Shown here one piece after another: positions 8,038 to 17,125 of a DNA stretch of 64,000 nt. The stretch covers positions 3,310,196-3,374,195 of the forward strand of contig NZ_KE386572.1 of assembly GCF_000427665.1 (NCBI RefSeq), read 5' to 3'. The translations under genes were made by a program, and so were the position numbers. Below the pieces are notes generated by a model that saw nothing but the letters and a program-made list of their open reading frames with translations, had not been told where the DNA came from and did not search any database. The DNA comes from Geminicoccus roseus DSM 18922 (GTDB lineage: Bacteria > Pseudomonadota > Alphaproteobacteria > Geminicoccales > Geminicoccaceae). Position 1 is the stretch's first letter. Every line of letters begins with the position of its first letter.

Positions 8038-9264
8038 ATGGCAAAGCCCCCGTGGGACGAGGTGGATGGAGTTGCGGCGGCCATGATCGGGGACTGGGTC
8101 CGGATCGGCTGGTTCTATGCCATCGGCGTGCTGGCGGCAGCCCAGCTCGGCAAGATGTCGGCGCTGCTGCCGCTGATCGAGGCCGAGCTGGCGCTGGGCC
8201 TGACCCTGGCGGCGGCCCTGGTCTCGCTCCTGGAGCTTGGCGGGGCGACCCTGGGCCTCCTGGCCGGAACGCTGGCGGCGACGCTTGGCCGGCGGCGCAC
8301 GCTCCTTTGGGGCATCGCGCTGCTGGCGGGTGCCGGGATCGGCGAGGCGCTGGCCGGCTCGCCGCTGGCGATGATGGCCTGGCGCGCGGTGGAGAGCCTT
8401 GGCTATCTCGCCATCGTGATCGCCGCACCGCTGATGATCTTCCACACCGCCAGGCCCCACCAGCGCAGCGTGGCGCTGGCGCTCTGGAGCAGCTTCGTGC
8501 CGGTGGGCCTGGCGCTGGGCGCGATCCTGTCCGGCTTCATCGCCGAGCTGTTCTCCTGGCGGACCGCCCTGCTTTGCGCAGGCGCTGCGGGCGTCGTGGC
8601 CTGGCTGGTCACCCTGGCGCTGCCCGGGCTGCCCGCGAGAGAGGCCGCGCCAGGCAAGGCGATACGGCCGGGAGCGGCTGCCTGGGCGCTGGCGGCGGCG
8701 TTCGGCTGCTATACCATGTTCGAGGTCGGCATGCTGGCCCTGCTGCCGACCTTTCTGGTCGAGCGGGCCGGCGCATCCGCGGCGCTGGCGGGTCTGCTCA
8801 CCGGGATCGCGGCCTTCGTCACCCTCCTGGGCAGCATCGTGGCCGCCTGGCACAGCCGCCGGCCCCGTGAGGCCCGCCTCCTGCTCCCGGTCGCGATCCT
8901 CCTGCCGGCGGCGATGCTGTTCCTGGTGTTCCACGACCAGCCGGACCTGGCCCTGGTGGCCAGCGCCGCCATCGCCCTGAACGGCATTTCCGGGATCTTC
9001 CCGGGCCTGGCGTTCGCGATGCTGCCGCAGGCTGCGGGCTCCGAGGCCGGCATGGCCGGCGCCAACGGGCTGCTGACCCAGTTCGGCGCGGCAGGCTCGC
9101 TGGTCGGCCCGCCGCTGTTCGCCGCCTGCGTGACCGCCGCGGGCTGGCCGGGCGCCGCGCTCACCGGCGCCACGGCATCGCTCGGCTGCTTCTTGTTGAT
9201 GCGCCTGGCCCAGGCCGGAGTCAGATTGCGCAATCCTTCCATGCTCACCGGAGAATGCCGATGA
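8038..9264 (+). CDS. MFS transporter
   Basis: 408-residue integral membrane protein with about 12 hydrophobic segments of the major facilitator type. A loop 2-3 motif is seen as GTLAATLGRRRTLLWG near residue 85. Best start is ATG 8038; a shorter ATG at 8083 is possible. The end overlaps the HAD hydrolase start as ATGA, so the two form an operon. The divergent XRE-type regulator and its palindrome suggest specific induction. Direction of transport and substrate are unknown. Confidence 0.85.
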   Translation: MAKPPWDEVDGVAAAMIGDWVRIGWFYAIGVLAAAQLGKMSALLPLIEAELALGLTLAAALVSLLELGGATLGLLAGTLAATLGRRRTLLWGIALLAGAGIGEALAGSPLAMMAWRAVESLGYLAIVIAAPLMIFHTARPHQRSVALALWSSFVPVGLALGAILSGFIAELFSWRTALLCAGAAGVVAWLVTLALPGLPAREAAPGKAIRPGAAAWALAAAFGCYTMFEVGMLALLPTFLVERAGASAALAGLLTGIAAFVTLLGSIVAAWHSRRPREARLLLPVAILLPAAMLFLVFHDQPDLALVASAAIALNGISGIFPGLAFAMLPQAAGSEAGMAGANGLLTQFGAAGSLVGPPLFAACVTAAGWPGAALTGATASLGCFLLMRLAQAGVRLRNPSMLTGECR

Positions 9265-9980
9265 CGCCCCGCGAGTCCCGGACCTTTCCGCCCAGGGTGG
9301 TGGCGCTCGATGGCGACGACACGCTCTGGCACAACGAGACGATGTTCTCGACCTCCTACGACCGGTTCCGCGACCTGGTCCTGCGCCATGTCGACCTGCC
9401 CGGCCACGAGGTCGACGCGCAGCTCCTGGAGACCGAGCGGCGCAACCTCGGCACCTATGGCTACGGCATCAAGGGTTTCGTCCTGTCGATGGTCGAGACC
9501 GCGATCGAGGTGACCGGCGGGCGGATCCCTACGGCCGACATCCAGGCGATCCTGCGCTTCGGCCGGCTGATGCTGGAGCATCCGGTCGAGTTGATCGACG
9601 GCGCCGAGGACGTGATCGCAGCCTTGCACGCCCAGGACCACGAGGTCTGGCTGCTCACCAAGGGCGACCTGTTCGACCAGGAAAGCAAGATCGCCCGCTC
9701 CGGCCTGACCGAGCGCTTTCACCGGATCGAGATCGTGTCGGAGAAGGACGAGGCGACCTACCGCCGCCTCCTGGACCGCCACGGCGTGGCGATCGAGGAA
9801 TTCGCGATGGTCGGCAACTCCCTGCGCTCCGACGTGCTGCCGGTGGCCGCCATCGGCGCCCGGGCGTTCCACGTCCCCTACGAGCTGACCTGGGCGCACG
9901 AGGCGGTGGCGCCCGATCCGGACGCCGACTTCGTGACCCTGGACAGCCTGCGCGCGCTGCCGGCGGCGCTGCGGGACTAG
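9261..9980 (+). CDS. HAD-superfamily hydrolase
   Basis: 239-residue phosphatase-like enzyme of the haloacid dehalogenase fold. Motif I is LDGDDTLW (the D-x-D-D-T-L signature, near residue 17), motif II/III is LLTKGD and motif IV is GNSLRSDV. A helical C1-type cap lies between. The ATG at 9261 overlaps the MFS stop and has GGAG 7 nt upstream. Its TAG overlaps the TAG of the convergent GMC oxidoreductase gene in a shared CTAG. Likely cleaves a small phosphorylated metabolite, perhaps related to the transporter cargo (inference). Confidence 0.87.
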   Translation: MTPRESRTFPPRVVALDGDDTLWHNETMFSTSYDRFRDLVLRHVDLPGHEVDAQLLETERRNLGTYGYGIKGFVLSMVETAIEVTGGRIPTADIQAILRFGRLMLEHPVELIDGAEDVIAALHAQDHEVWLLTKGDLFDQESKIARSGLTERFHRIEIVSEKDEATYRRLLDRHGVAIEEFAMVGNSLRSDVLPVAAIGARAFHVPYELTWAHEAVAPDPDADFVTLDSLRALPAALRD

Positions 9981-11572
9981 GCCGCCTTCCGGTTGCCGCG
10001 GATCAGGTCCGACGCCTTCTCGCCGATCATGATGGTCGGCGCGTTGGTGTTGGAGCCCACCATGCTCGGCATGATCGAGGAATCGCACACGCGCAGGCCG
10101 TCCAGCCCGCGTACCCGCAGCTGCGGGTCGACCACCGCCATCGCGTCCTGGCCCATCTTGCAGGTGCCGACCGGGTGGTAGGAGGTCCGTCCGGAGCGGC
10201 GCAGGAACTCCTCGGCCTCGGCGTCGGTGCGGATGTCCTCCGGGTGGTGGCCGCGCTTGACCACCTTCGCGAAGGCCGGCTGCGCCATGATCTCGCGCAT
10301 CTTCTTCAGGCCCTCGATCGACACCTTCAGATCGTAGGGGTCGTCCAGGTAGTTCGGGTCGATCACCGGCGCGGCCGCAGGATCGCTCGAACGCAGCGTC
10401 ACCGAGCCGCGCGAGCGCGGGCGCAGGCAGTAATTGTTCATGGTGACGCCGGCCCCTGACGGCACCGCCGCCACACCCGCCTCGACCCCGGCGCCCACCA
10501 GGAAGTGGAACTGCATGTCGGGCAGCGGCGCATCCTGCTCGGCGAACCAGAAGGCGCCGCCCTCCACGATGTTGGACGCCACCGGGCCCTTGCCGAACAG
10601 CTTGTATTCGAGCCCGGCCCACATCATCCAGTGCCACTTCTTGTAGCGGTCAAAGCTGACCTGCTCGTGCAGCTCGTAGATGACGTCGGTGCCGTAATGG
10701 TCGTGCAGGTTGCGGCCGACGCCCGGCAGGTCGTGGACCGGGTCGATCCCGAGCGCCTTCAGCTCGTCGGCCGGGCCGATCCCGGACAGCATCAGAAGCT
10801 TGGGCGAGCCGATGGCGCCCGCCGTGACCAGCACCTCGCGCTCGGCGCGCACCACGGTCTCGTTGTTGAAGTGAAGGAAGCGCACGCCCACCGCGCGGCC
10901 ATGCTCCACCAGGATCCGGGTGATCCGGCAGTCGGTCATGACGTCCAGGTTCGGCCGGCTGCGCGCCGGGTTCAGGTAGCCCACCGCCGCCGAGCAGCGC
11001 TTCCCGCCCCGGATCGTGGTCTGGTAGACGCCGGAGCCTGCCTGCTTCGGGCCGTTGAAGTCCGGGTTGTAGGGGATGCCGGCCTGCTGGCAGGCCTGGA
11101 CGAAGCGGCGCGTGAGCGGGTGCGGGTTGAGCTGCGAGACACCCAAGGGGCCGCCCACGCCGTGCCAGTCCCCGGCAAAGGTGTCGTTGTCCTCGGCGCG
11201 GACGAACAGGGGCTTCACCTCGTCGAACGACCAGCCGGGGCAGCCTTCGTCCTTTGCCCAGCGGTCATAGTCCTCCGGGGCGCCGCGGGTGTAGACCTGG
11301 GCGTTGATCGAACTGGAGCCGCCGATCACCCGGCCCTGCGCATAGACGATCTCGCGATCGTAGCAGTGCTTTTGCGGGGCAGTCGTGTAGCCCCAGGTGA
11401 GCGGGCCGCCGGTCATCTTGGAGAAGCCCACCGGCATGTGGATGTAGGGATCGCGGTCGGCCGGCCCGGCCTCCAGCAGCAGCACGCGGATGTCGGGCAG
11501 CTCGGAGAGGCGCGCGGCCAAAACGCAGCCGGCGCTGCCTCCACCGACGATGACGTAGTCGTAGGTCTTCAC
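9977..11572 (-). CDS. GMC-family FAD oxidoreductase (choline-dehydrogenase-like)
   Basis: 531-residue flavoprotein. The N-terminal FAD-binding motif is DYVIVGGGSAGCVLAARL (residues 5-22), with GGSSSINAQVYTRG near residue 90 as the first GMC signature and the GAIGSPKLLMLSGIG second signature near residue 253. The C-terminal catalytic His lies in SYHPVGTCKMG, followed by NTNAPTIMIGEKA. Members oxidise primary alcohols such as choline or polyethylene glycol. It ends a minus-strand series after the CoA-transferase, so it may feed an alcohol into the acid/CoA pathway next door; substrate is uncertain. Confidence 0.92.
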   Translation of the reverse strand: MKTYDYVIVGGGSAGCVLAARLSELPDIRVLLLEAGPADRDPYIHMPVGFSKMTGGPLTWGYTTAPQKHCYDREIVYAQGRVIGGSSSINAQVYTRGAPEDYDRWAKDEGCPGWSFDEVKPLFVRAEDNDTFAGDWHGVGGPLGVSQLNPHPLTRRFVQACQQAGIPYNPDFNGPKQAGSGVYQTTIRGGKRCSAAVGYLNPARSRPNLDVMTDCRITRILVEHGRAVGVRFLHFNNETVVRAEREVLVTAGAIGSPKLLMLSGIGPADELKALGIDPVHDLPGVGRNLHDHYGTDVIYELHEQVSFDRYKKWHWMMWAGLEYKLFGKGPVASNIVEGGAFWFAEQDAPLPDMQFHFLVGAGVEAGVAAVPSGAGVTMNNYCLRPRSRGSVTLRSSDPAAAPVIDPNYLDDPYDLKVSIEGLKKMREIMAQPAFAKVVKRGHHPEDIRTDAEAEEFLRRSGRTSYHPVGTCKMGQDAMAVVDPQLRVRGLDGLRVCDSSIMPSMVGSNTNAPTIMIGEKASDLIRGNRKAA

Positions 11573-11627
11573 GCTTGCGGGACTCCTGGGAGCGGACAGC
11601 GTCGAGGGCGTTCGGGGTGCGGCATGC

Positions 11628-13166
11628 CTAGAGGAAGGCGGATTCCGGCATGGTCTTCAGCGGCTCCGCCACCGTCGGCACGAAGTCCATCTGGTCGATG
11701 ACGTCGCGCCTGGCGTCGATGCCGGGCGCCACCTCGACCAGCTCGATGCCCTCGGGCGTGAGCCGGAACACGGCGCGCTCGGTGACGTAGAGGATGGTCT
11801 GGCCGCGCTGGAGCGCATAGCGGCCGGAGAACGAGACCTCGCGGACATGCTCCACCAACTTGCGCACCTGGCCCGGCGCTTCCAGCACGATCCGGCCGGG
11901 CTCGTAGCGGTAGCGGGTGCCCTTGGCGTCGAAGGTCCCGCAGAACACGACCTCCTTGGCGTTCTGGCTGATGTCGACGAAGCCGCCAGGCCCCACCACC
12001 TTGGTGCCGAGCCGGCTGACATTGACGTTGCCGGCCTGGTCGAACTCGCCCATGCCGAGAAACGCCACGTCGATCCCGCCGCCGGAATAGAAGTCGAACT
12101 GGCGGGTCGAGCTGACGATCGCCTCGGGATAGCGGGCCGCGCCGAACAGGATGTCGTCGTAGAGGTCGCCGTTGTGGATGCCCTGCTCGACGGTCACCCA
12201 CAGCGTGTGCATCAGGCCGCGCTCGCGCAGCACGCCCGGGATGGTGCCGGGGATGCCGTAGCCAAAATTGACCGACGCGCCGGCGCGGGCCTCCAGGGCG
12301 GCTCGCTTGGCGATGATCAGCCGGGGTCCCGGCACCGGCTTCTCGTCCAGGTGCGCCTCGCCCGGCGGGCGGAGGATCTCGCCGCTGATCGCCGGATCAT
12401 AGCCGCCCAGATAGGTCTGGCGCTGCTCGGGGTGGACCACGACATGGTCGACCAGGATGCCTGGCAGCGTCACCTGGCGGGCCGGGAACTGGTGGCGCGG
12501 CACCGTCTCGCGGACCTGGGCGATCACCCGGCCGCCGCAGGCATGGGCGGCGGTGGCAACGCTCACCGCGTCGATGTCGGCAGCCTCGTGGACGAAGCTG
12601 ACATTGCCGGCAGGGTCGGCGATCGAGCCGCGCACGATGCCGATGTCGGCCTTGAACGGCAGGTAGCGCAGCTTCTCCTCGCCGCCGATCTCGATCAGCT
12701 CGACCAGCTTGTGGCCCGAGCGCCGGGCGCGCTCGTTGACCGCTCCGCCCAGCTCGCGCGGATCGGCGAAGGTGCCCAGGCCCACATGGGTGATCAGGCC
12801 CGGACGGCCGGCGCCGATCTCGCGGTTGAGCAGCGCGATGCAGCCGGCCGGCAGCACGAAGGCCTCGATCAGGTCCGCCTCGGCCAGCGCCTGCATCCTG
12901 GGCGACCAGGACCAGTGGCCGCCGATCACGCGGCGGACCATGCCCTCATGGGCGAAGCGGTTGGTGCCGGCCTGCTTGTGGTCGCCCATGCCCAGCGCAT
13001 GGACGATGGTCAGGTCACGTGGATGGCCGGTCGCCAGGAAGCGCCGCTCGATCGCGGCGTGCACCAGGTCCGGCTCGACCAGCCCACCGCCCGAGCCACC
13101 GAGCAGTAGGGTGGCGCCATCCTCGATCGTGGCCGCCACCGCGTCGGCGTCGATCCGCTTGTCCAA
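11628..13166 (-). CDS. Acyl-CoA:acetate/3-ketoacid CoA-transferase (fused alpha-beta)
   Basis: 512-residue single-chain CoA-transferase joining the alpha and beta domains, as in propionate or YdiF-type enzymes. The N-terminal half holds the GGSGGGL loop and the oxyanion-type segment; the C-terminal half holds WVTVEQG near residue 330, whose Glu is the expected covalent catalytic residue, and the GGGIDVAFLGMGEFDQAGNVN segment. It would move CoA between acyl-CoA and a free acid. A palindrome at 13198-13212 ends 31 nt upstream of the start. Context (BenE-like permease, acyl-CoA dehydrogenase, SDR) supports carboxylate activation. Confidence 0.9.
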   Translation of the reverse strand: MDKRIDADAVAATIEDGATLLLGGSGGGLVEPDLVHAAIERRFLATGHPRDLTIVHALGMGDHKQAGTNRFAHEGMVRRVIGGHWSWSPRMQALAEADLIEAFVLPAGCIALLNREIGAGRPGLITHVGLGTFADPRELGGAVNERARRSGHKLVELIEIGGEEKLRYLPFKADIGIVRGSIADPAGNVSFVHEAADIDAVSVATAAHACGGRVIAQVRETVPRHQFPARQVTLPGILVDHVVVHPEQRQTYLGGYDPAISGEILRPPGEAHLDEKPVPGPRLIIAKRAALEARAGASVNFGYGIPGTIPGVLRERGLMHTLWVTVEQGIHNGDLYDDILFGAARYPEAIVSSTRQFDFYSGGGIDVAFLGMGEFDQAGNVNVSRLGTKVVGPGGFVDISQNAKEVVFCGTFDAKGTRYRYEPGRIVLEAPGQVRKLVEHVREVSFSGRYALQRGQTILYVTERAVFRLTPEGIELVEVAPGIDARRDVIDQMDFVPTVAEPLKTMPESAFL

Positions 13167-13197
13167 GGCCAGCTCCCTGCTTCCGGCTCGTTCTAAT

Positions 13198-13212
13198 GAA
13201 CTATCTGGTTAC
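13198..13212. promoter_or_regulatory. Shared operator-like palindrome, copy A
   Basis: GAACTATCTGGTTAC, an imperfect copy of the TAACCA-NN-TGGTTA palindrome also present at 14528 and 36196. It lies 31 nt upstream of the CoA-transferase start. Reading toward that gene the site is preceded by GCGCAAGTATG, and an AAGTA flank is shared by all three copies. Confidence 0.45.
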
Positions 13213-13248
13213 ATACTTGCGCGAAGTTCGACAAGAGGACCGAGCGGC

Positions 13249-14427
13249 TCAGTGTCGGCCGCTCCTGGCCAGCGCCAGCATGGCGCCGCCGGCCAGGAGC
13301 CCCCAGAACGCGCCGCCGATCCCGAAGAAGGATACACCCGATGCGGTGGTGACGAAGGTCAGGATCGCGGGGATCCGCTCGGCCTCCTTGGCCAGCGCCG
13401 CGGAGATGGCGCCGGCCAAGGCACCCAGCAGGGCCAGGCCGGCCACGGCCTGGATCAGCAAGGGCGGCGAGGCGGCGATGAAGGCGGCGGCAAAGCCGGC
13501 GAACAGGCCGAGCAGCACGTAGCCGACCCCGTTGGTGACCGCGGCGATCCAGCGCCGGGACGGGTCGGGATGGGCCTCCGGGCCGGCGCACAGGGCGGCG
13601 GTGATCGCCGCCAGGTTCACCAGATGGCCGCCGAACAGGGAGGTGATCATGCTGGCGAGCCCGCTCGACACGAAGATCGGGGCCACGTCCGGCCGGTAGC
13701 CGTTCGCCTGCAGCACCGCCAGGCCCGGCACGTTCTGCGAGGCCATGGTCACCAGGAACATCGGCAGGGCGATCCCGACCAGGGCGTCCAGGGAAAAGCT
13801 TGGGGTCACCAGGACCAGGCGCGGCATGATGTCGTGCAGGGCCCCGGCCGGGACCGGGGTGGCGACCAGCACGATCACGGCGGTGACCACCACCGCGATC
13901 GGCACCGCGTAGAGCCGGGCGAAGCGCCAGGCTAGCGCCCAGACCAGGATGATCGGCAGGGCCAGGGCCGGCATGGTGCCGGCGGCGCGCACGGGCGCCA
14001 GGCACAGGTCGAGCAGCACGCCTGCCAGCATGGCGTTGGCGAGCGAGGCCGGGATGGCGGCCACCGCGCGGCCGAAGCTCTTCCACACCCCCGCCGCCAC
14101 GATCAGCAGGGCCGCCACCAGGAAGGCGCCCACCGCGCTGGCGAAGCCGCCTTCCGGCATGCCGGTCGAGACCAGCAGGGCGGCCCCGGGGGTCGACCAG
14201 GCCACCGAGACCGGCAGGCGCGAGCGCAGGCTCAAGGCGATGGCGAGCAGGCCCATCACCACCGAGAGCGCGATCAGGCCGGAAGCGGCCTCGGCCGGGC
14301 TGGCGCCGGCGGCGGCCAGGCCCTGCAGCACGATCGGAAACGAGCTGCCGAAGCCCACGATCGCGGCGAGCAGGCCGGCCGTCACCGGCTGGAACAGGCC
14401 GACCCGTTGCACCTCACCCGTCACCAT
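13249..14427 (-). CDS. BenE-like benzoate/H+ symporter family permease
   Basis: 392-residue inner-membrane permease with about 12 hydrophobic segments, matching the BenE family (nucleobase-transporter fold). Family features are VTAGLLAAIVGFGSSFPIVLQGLAAAG at the N-terminus, VAWSTPGAALL near residue 85 and a GGHLVNLAAITAALCAGPEAHPDPSRRW segment near residue 285. The ATG at 14427 has GGGAGG about 9 nt upstream. Imports benzoate-like carboxylates with protons in known members; the actual substrate here is unknown. It precedes the CoA-transferase on the same strand. Confidence 0.88.
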   Translation of the reverse strand: MVTGEVQRVGLFQPVTAGLLAAIVGFGSSFPIVLQGLAAAGASPAEAASGLIALSVVMGLLAIALSLRSRLPVSVAWSTPGAALLVSTGMPEGGFASAVGAFLVAALLIVAAGVWKSFGRAVAAIPASLANAMLAGVLLDLCLAPVRAAGTMPALALPIILVWALAWRFARLYAVPIAVVVTAVIVLVATPVPAGALHDIMPRLVLVTPSFSLDALVGIALPMFLVTMASQNVPGLAVLQANGYRPDVAPIFVSSGLASMITSLFGGHLVNLAAITAALCAGPEAHPDPSRRWIAAVTNGVGYVLLGLFAGFAAAFIAASPPLLIQAVAGLALLGALAGAISAALAKEAERIPAILTFVTTASGVSFFGIGGAFWGLLAGGAMLALARSGRH

Positions 14428-14527
14428 CGCCTGCAACCTCCCGCAGCACAGCGCTCCGTGTTCTGGGGGAGCGGCGGCCTGCCGGCAATCCGTTGCCTGC
14501 TTGCATGACGCCGCAGATCGGTCCAAA

Positions 14528-14542
14528 TAACCATCTAGTTAC
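14528..14542. promoter_or_regulatory. Shared operator-like palindrome, copy B
   Basis: TAACCATCTAGTTAC between the divergent BenE-like permease (start 14427) and the acyl-CoA dehydrogenase (start 14574). It ends 31 nt upstream of the dehydrogenase start, the same spacing as copy A from its gene. One arm pair is mismatched. The flanking ACTTACGCG matches the AAGTA flank of the other copies when reversed. Confidence 0.5.
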
Positions 14543-14573
14543 TTACGCGGCCAACGATCGGGGGAAGGCGGAC

Positions 14574-15716
14574 ATGCTGGGCGAGCAACATCGTGAGGTT
14601 CAGGACGCGGTCCGCCGCTTCGCCACCGAGGTGATCCGCCCGGTGGCGAACGAACTGGACGAGACCGAGCGCTTCCCGGCGGAGATCTACGCCCAGATGG
14701 CCGAGCTCGGACTGTTCGGCATCACCGTGCCGTCCGAGCATGGCGGCGCGGGGATGGACGTCCTGTCCTACGCGGTGGTGATGGAGGAACTTTCCAAGGG
14801 CTATGCCTCGGTCGCCGACCAGTGCGGGCTGCTGGAGCTGATCGGCACGCTGTTCACCCGCTACGGCACCGACGCCCAGCGCCGCCGCTGGCTGACCCCG
14901 GCCCTGAAGGCCGAGCTGCGCCCGGCCTACGGCATCACCGAGGCGGATGCCGGCACCGACGTTTCCGGCATCCGCACCCAGGCGACCCGCACGCCCGGCG
15001 GATGGCGGCTGGACGGCGGCAAGCTCTGGATCCATAACGCCCCGGTGTGCGACTTCGCGGTGGTCCTGGCGCGAACCGACAAGAACGCCGGCCACCGCGG
15101 CATGAGCATCTTCATCGTCGACGCGAACAGTCCCGGCTTCTCCCGCGGGGGGAAGGAACACAAGATGGGGCAGCGCGGCTCGCCGGTGGGAGCGCTCCAT
15201 TTCGACGGGGTCGAGCTGCCCGAGGACGCCCTGCTGGGGCCGGAAGGGCGCGGCTTCCACATCATGATGAGCGTGCTGGAAAAGGGCCGGGTGGGCATCG
15301 CCGCCCTGGCGGTGGGCATCGCCCAGGCCGGGCTGGACGCGGCGCTGGTCCAGGCACGGCAGCGCCGCCAGTTTGGCCAGCCGATTGCCGAGTTCCAGGG
15401 CCTGCAATGGCTGCTGGCCGACATGGCCAAGGACATCCAGGCGGCGCGCCTGCTCACCTGGGACGCGGCGGTGAAGCTGGAGAACGGCGATCCGGCCGCC
15501 AACATGGCCTGCTCGATGGCCAAGTGCATGGCAGGCGACGTCGCGGTCGCCCGTTCGGCCGATGCGATCCAGGTGTTCGGGGGGAGCGGCTACGTGAAGG
15601 GCTACGAGGTCGAGCGGCTCTACCGCGACGCCAAGATCTGCCAGATCTACGAGGGCACCAACCAGATCCAGCGCACCATCATCGCCCGCGAGCTGCTGAA
15701 GGGGGCGGTGTCGTGA
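14574..15716 (+). CDS. Acyl-CoA dehydrogenase
   Basis: 380-residue FAD enzyme that introduces a 2,3-double bond in an acyl-CoA. The three-domain layout is clear: helical N-terminus, beta domain with AYGITEADAGTDVSG (FAD/substrate signature, about residue 120) and helical C-terminus with QVFGGSGYVKGYEVERLYRDAK. The catalytic Glu is in IYEGTNQIQR near the end, as in short-chain/isovaleryl types. GGGGAAGG precedes the ATG. The stop overlaps the SDR start as GTGA. A palindrome 31 nt upstream suggests control shared with the neighbouring CoA-transferase. Confidence 0.95.
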   Translation: MLGEQHREVQDAVRRFATEVIRPVANELDETERFPAEIYAQMAELGLFGITVPSEHGGAGMDVLSYAVVMEELSKGYASVADQCGLLELIGTLFTRYGTDAQRRRWLTPALKAELRPAYGITEADAGTDVSGIRTQATRTPGGWRLDGGKLWIHNAPVCDFAVVLARTDKNAGHRGMSIFIVDANSPGFSRGGKEHKMGQRGSPVGALHFDGVELPEDALLGPEGRGFHIMMSVLEKGRVGIAALAVGIAQAGLDAALVQARQRRQFGQPIAEFQGLQWLLADMAKDIQAARLLTWDAAVKLENGDPAANMACSMAKCMAGDVAVARSADAIQVFGGSGYVKGYEVERLYRDAKICQIYEGTNQIQRTIIARELLKGAVS

Positions 15717-16486
15717 CCGCCCGCCCGGTCGCCCTGGTCACCGGTTCCGGCCGGGGCATCGGCCAGGCCGCGGCGGTGGCCCTGGCCAGGCGCGGCTACG
15801 ACCTGGTTTTGCACGAACGAACCCGGGACGACGACCTGCAGGAGTCCGCCGCCCTGGTGGAGGCCGCGGGCGGGCAGTCGGCCGCGGTGCAGGGCGACGT
15901 CGCGGCCATCGAGGACCATGAGCGCCTCCTGCACGACGCGCTCGGCTGCTTTGGCCGGCTGGACTGCCTGGTCGCCAATGCCGGCGTCTCGGTGATGGTG
16001 CGCGGCGACCTGCTCCAGGTGAGCGCCGAGAGCTTTGACCGCTGCATCGACGTCAACACCCGCGGCCTGTTCTTCCTGCTGCAGTGCTTCACCCGCCACC
16101 TGCTGGCCAGCCAGCCTCTGGCGGACCATCACCGCTCGATCGTGGTGGTCAGTTCCAGCAATGCCGAGGCGGTATCGATCAACCGGGGCGAATACTGCGT
16201 GAGCAAGGCCGGGGCGAGCATGGTCGCCAAGCTGTTCGCCACCCGCCTGGCCGCCCACGGCATCGGCGTCTACGAGGTGCGCCCCGGCATCATCAAGACC
16301 CCGATGACCGCGCCCTCCACCGAGAAATACGATGCCTTCTTCGCCGCCGACGGTGCGCCGGTGCCGCGCTGGGGCGAGGCCGGGGAGGTGGGGCGCTGCA
16401 TCGCGACCCTGGCGGCCGGCGACCTTCCCTACACGGTCGGGCAGGTGATCGCGGTGGATGGCGGCCTCACCCTGCGGCGATTCTGA
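15713..16486 (+). CDS. SDR-family oxidoreductase (3-ketoacyl reductase-like)
   Basis: 257-residue short-chain dehydrogenase. NAD(P)-binding motif TGSGRGIG is at residues 10-17, NAG at about 87, and the catalytic Ser (VVVSSSNAEA), Tyr and Lys appear in the usual order, with YCVSKAG as the Y-x-x-x-K. The GTG at 15713 overlaps the acyl-CoA dehydrogenase stop. It likely acts on a hydroxyacyl or ketoacyl intermediate of the same pathway, but SDR substrates cannot be read from sequence. Confidence 0.9.
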   Translation: MTARPVALVTGSGRGIGQAAAVALARRGYDLVLHERTRDDDLQESAALVEAAGGQSAAVQGDVAAIEDHERLLHDALGCFGRLDCLVANAGVSVMVRGDLLQVSAESFDRCIDVNTRGLFFLLQCFTRHLLASQPLADHHRSIVVVSSSNAEAVSINRGEYCVSKAGASMVAKLFATRLAAHGIGVYEVRPGIIKTPMTAPSTEKYDAFFAADGAPVPRWGEAGEVGRCIATLAAGDLPYTVGQVIAVDGGLTLRRF

Positions 16487-16591
16487 CTGCCACCATACCG
16501 GCGTGCGCAGGCCCGCTGCGCCACTTCCATGAGGAGGGCCCCGGGTTCGGCTATCCTGGATGCTCCTGCCGAGCTGAGACGGGGTAGAGCC

Positions 16592-17125
16592 ATGGAAAGC
16601 CTGATTAACGAAGTCTCAACCAATCCCCACATCGTCGAGATCGACGAGCGGCACCGGGCGGTGCTGGATTTCGGGCAGAAGAGCGCCCGCAAGGGATTCC
16701 TGACCTGGCGCGAGCTGACCCATCTGCTCGACTGCCTGGAGAGCTGCCCGATGCGGCACTGGCAGCGCCTGAACGAAGAGCAGGTCCGGATGGCGACCAG
16801 GGCGGCGTTCGCCCGGCGCGCCCGGCCCCTGGAGGCGCTCGCCTGCCTGGACGGCCTGCCGGGCGTCTCGCTGTTCGCAGCCTCGGCGGTGCTGGCATGG
16901 ACCGATCCCGACCGGTTCGCCGCGATCGACCGGCATGCCTGGCGGGCGCTGGAGCGGTTCGGGCTGGTCCAGCACCAGCCGGCGGGCACCGGGCTGTGCC
17001 GCCAGGACTATGCCATGTTCAACGAGATCTGCCGCATGGTGGGCGACCGGCTGGACCGTCCGGCCCATTGGGTCGACCGCTGGCTGTACACCCGCGATCG
17101 CCTGGATGGAGGCGTGTGGCACTAG
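16592..17125 (+). CDS. HhH-GPD-like hypothetical protein
   Basis: 177-residue cytosolic, largely helical protein that I do not recognise with certainty. The middle resembles the helix-hairpin-helix plus Gly/Pro-Asp loop of DNA glycosylases: LDGLPGVSLFAASAVLAW (about residues 88-105) followed by FAAIDRHAWRAL with an Asp at the catalytic position. It is shorter than usual glycosylases and has no FeS cysteine cluster. The ATG at 16592 is preceded by a weak GGGG. Its TAG overlaps the stop of the convergent MFS gene. Could be a base-recognition protein or only a fold relative. Confidence 0.6.
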   Translation: MESLINEVSTNPHIVEIDERHRAVLDFGQKSARKGFLTWRELTHLLDCLESCPMRHWQRLNEEQVRMATRAAFARRARPLEALACLDGLPGVSLFAASAVLAWTDPDRFAAIDRHAWRALERFGLVQHQPAGTGLCRQDYAMFNEICRMVGDRLDRPAHWVDRWLYTRDRLDGGVWH

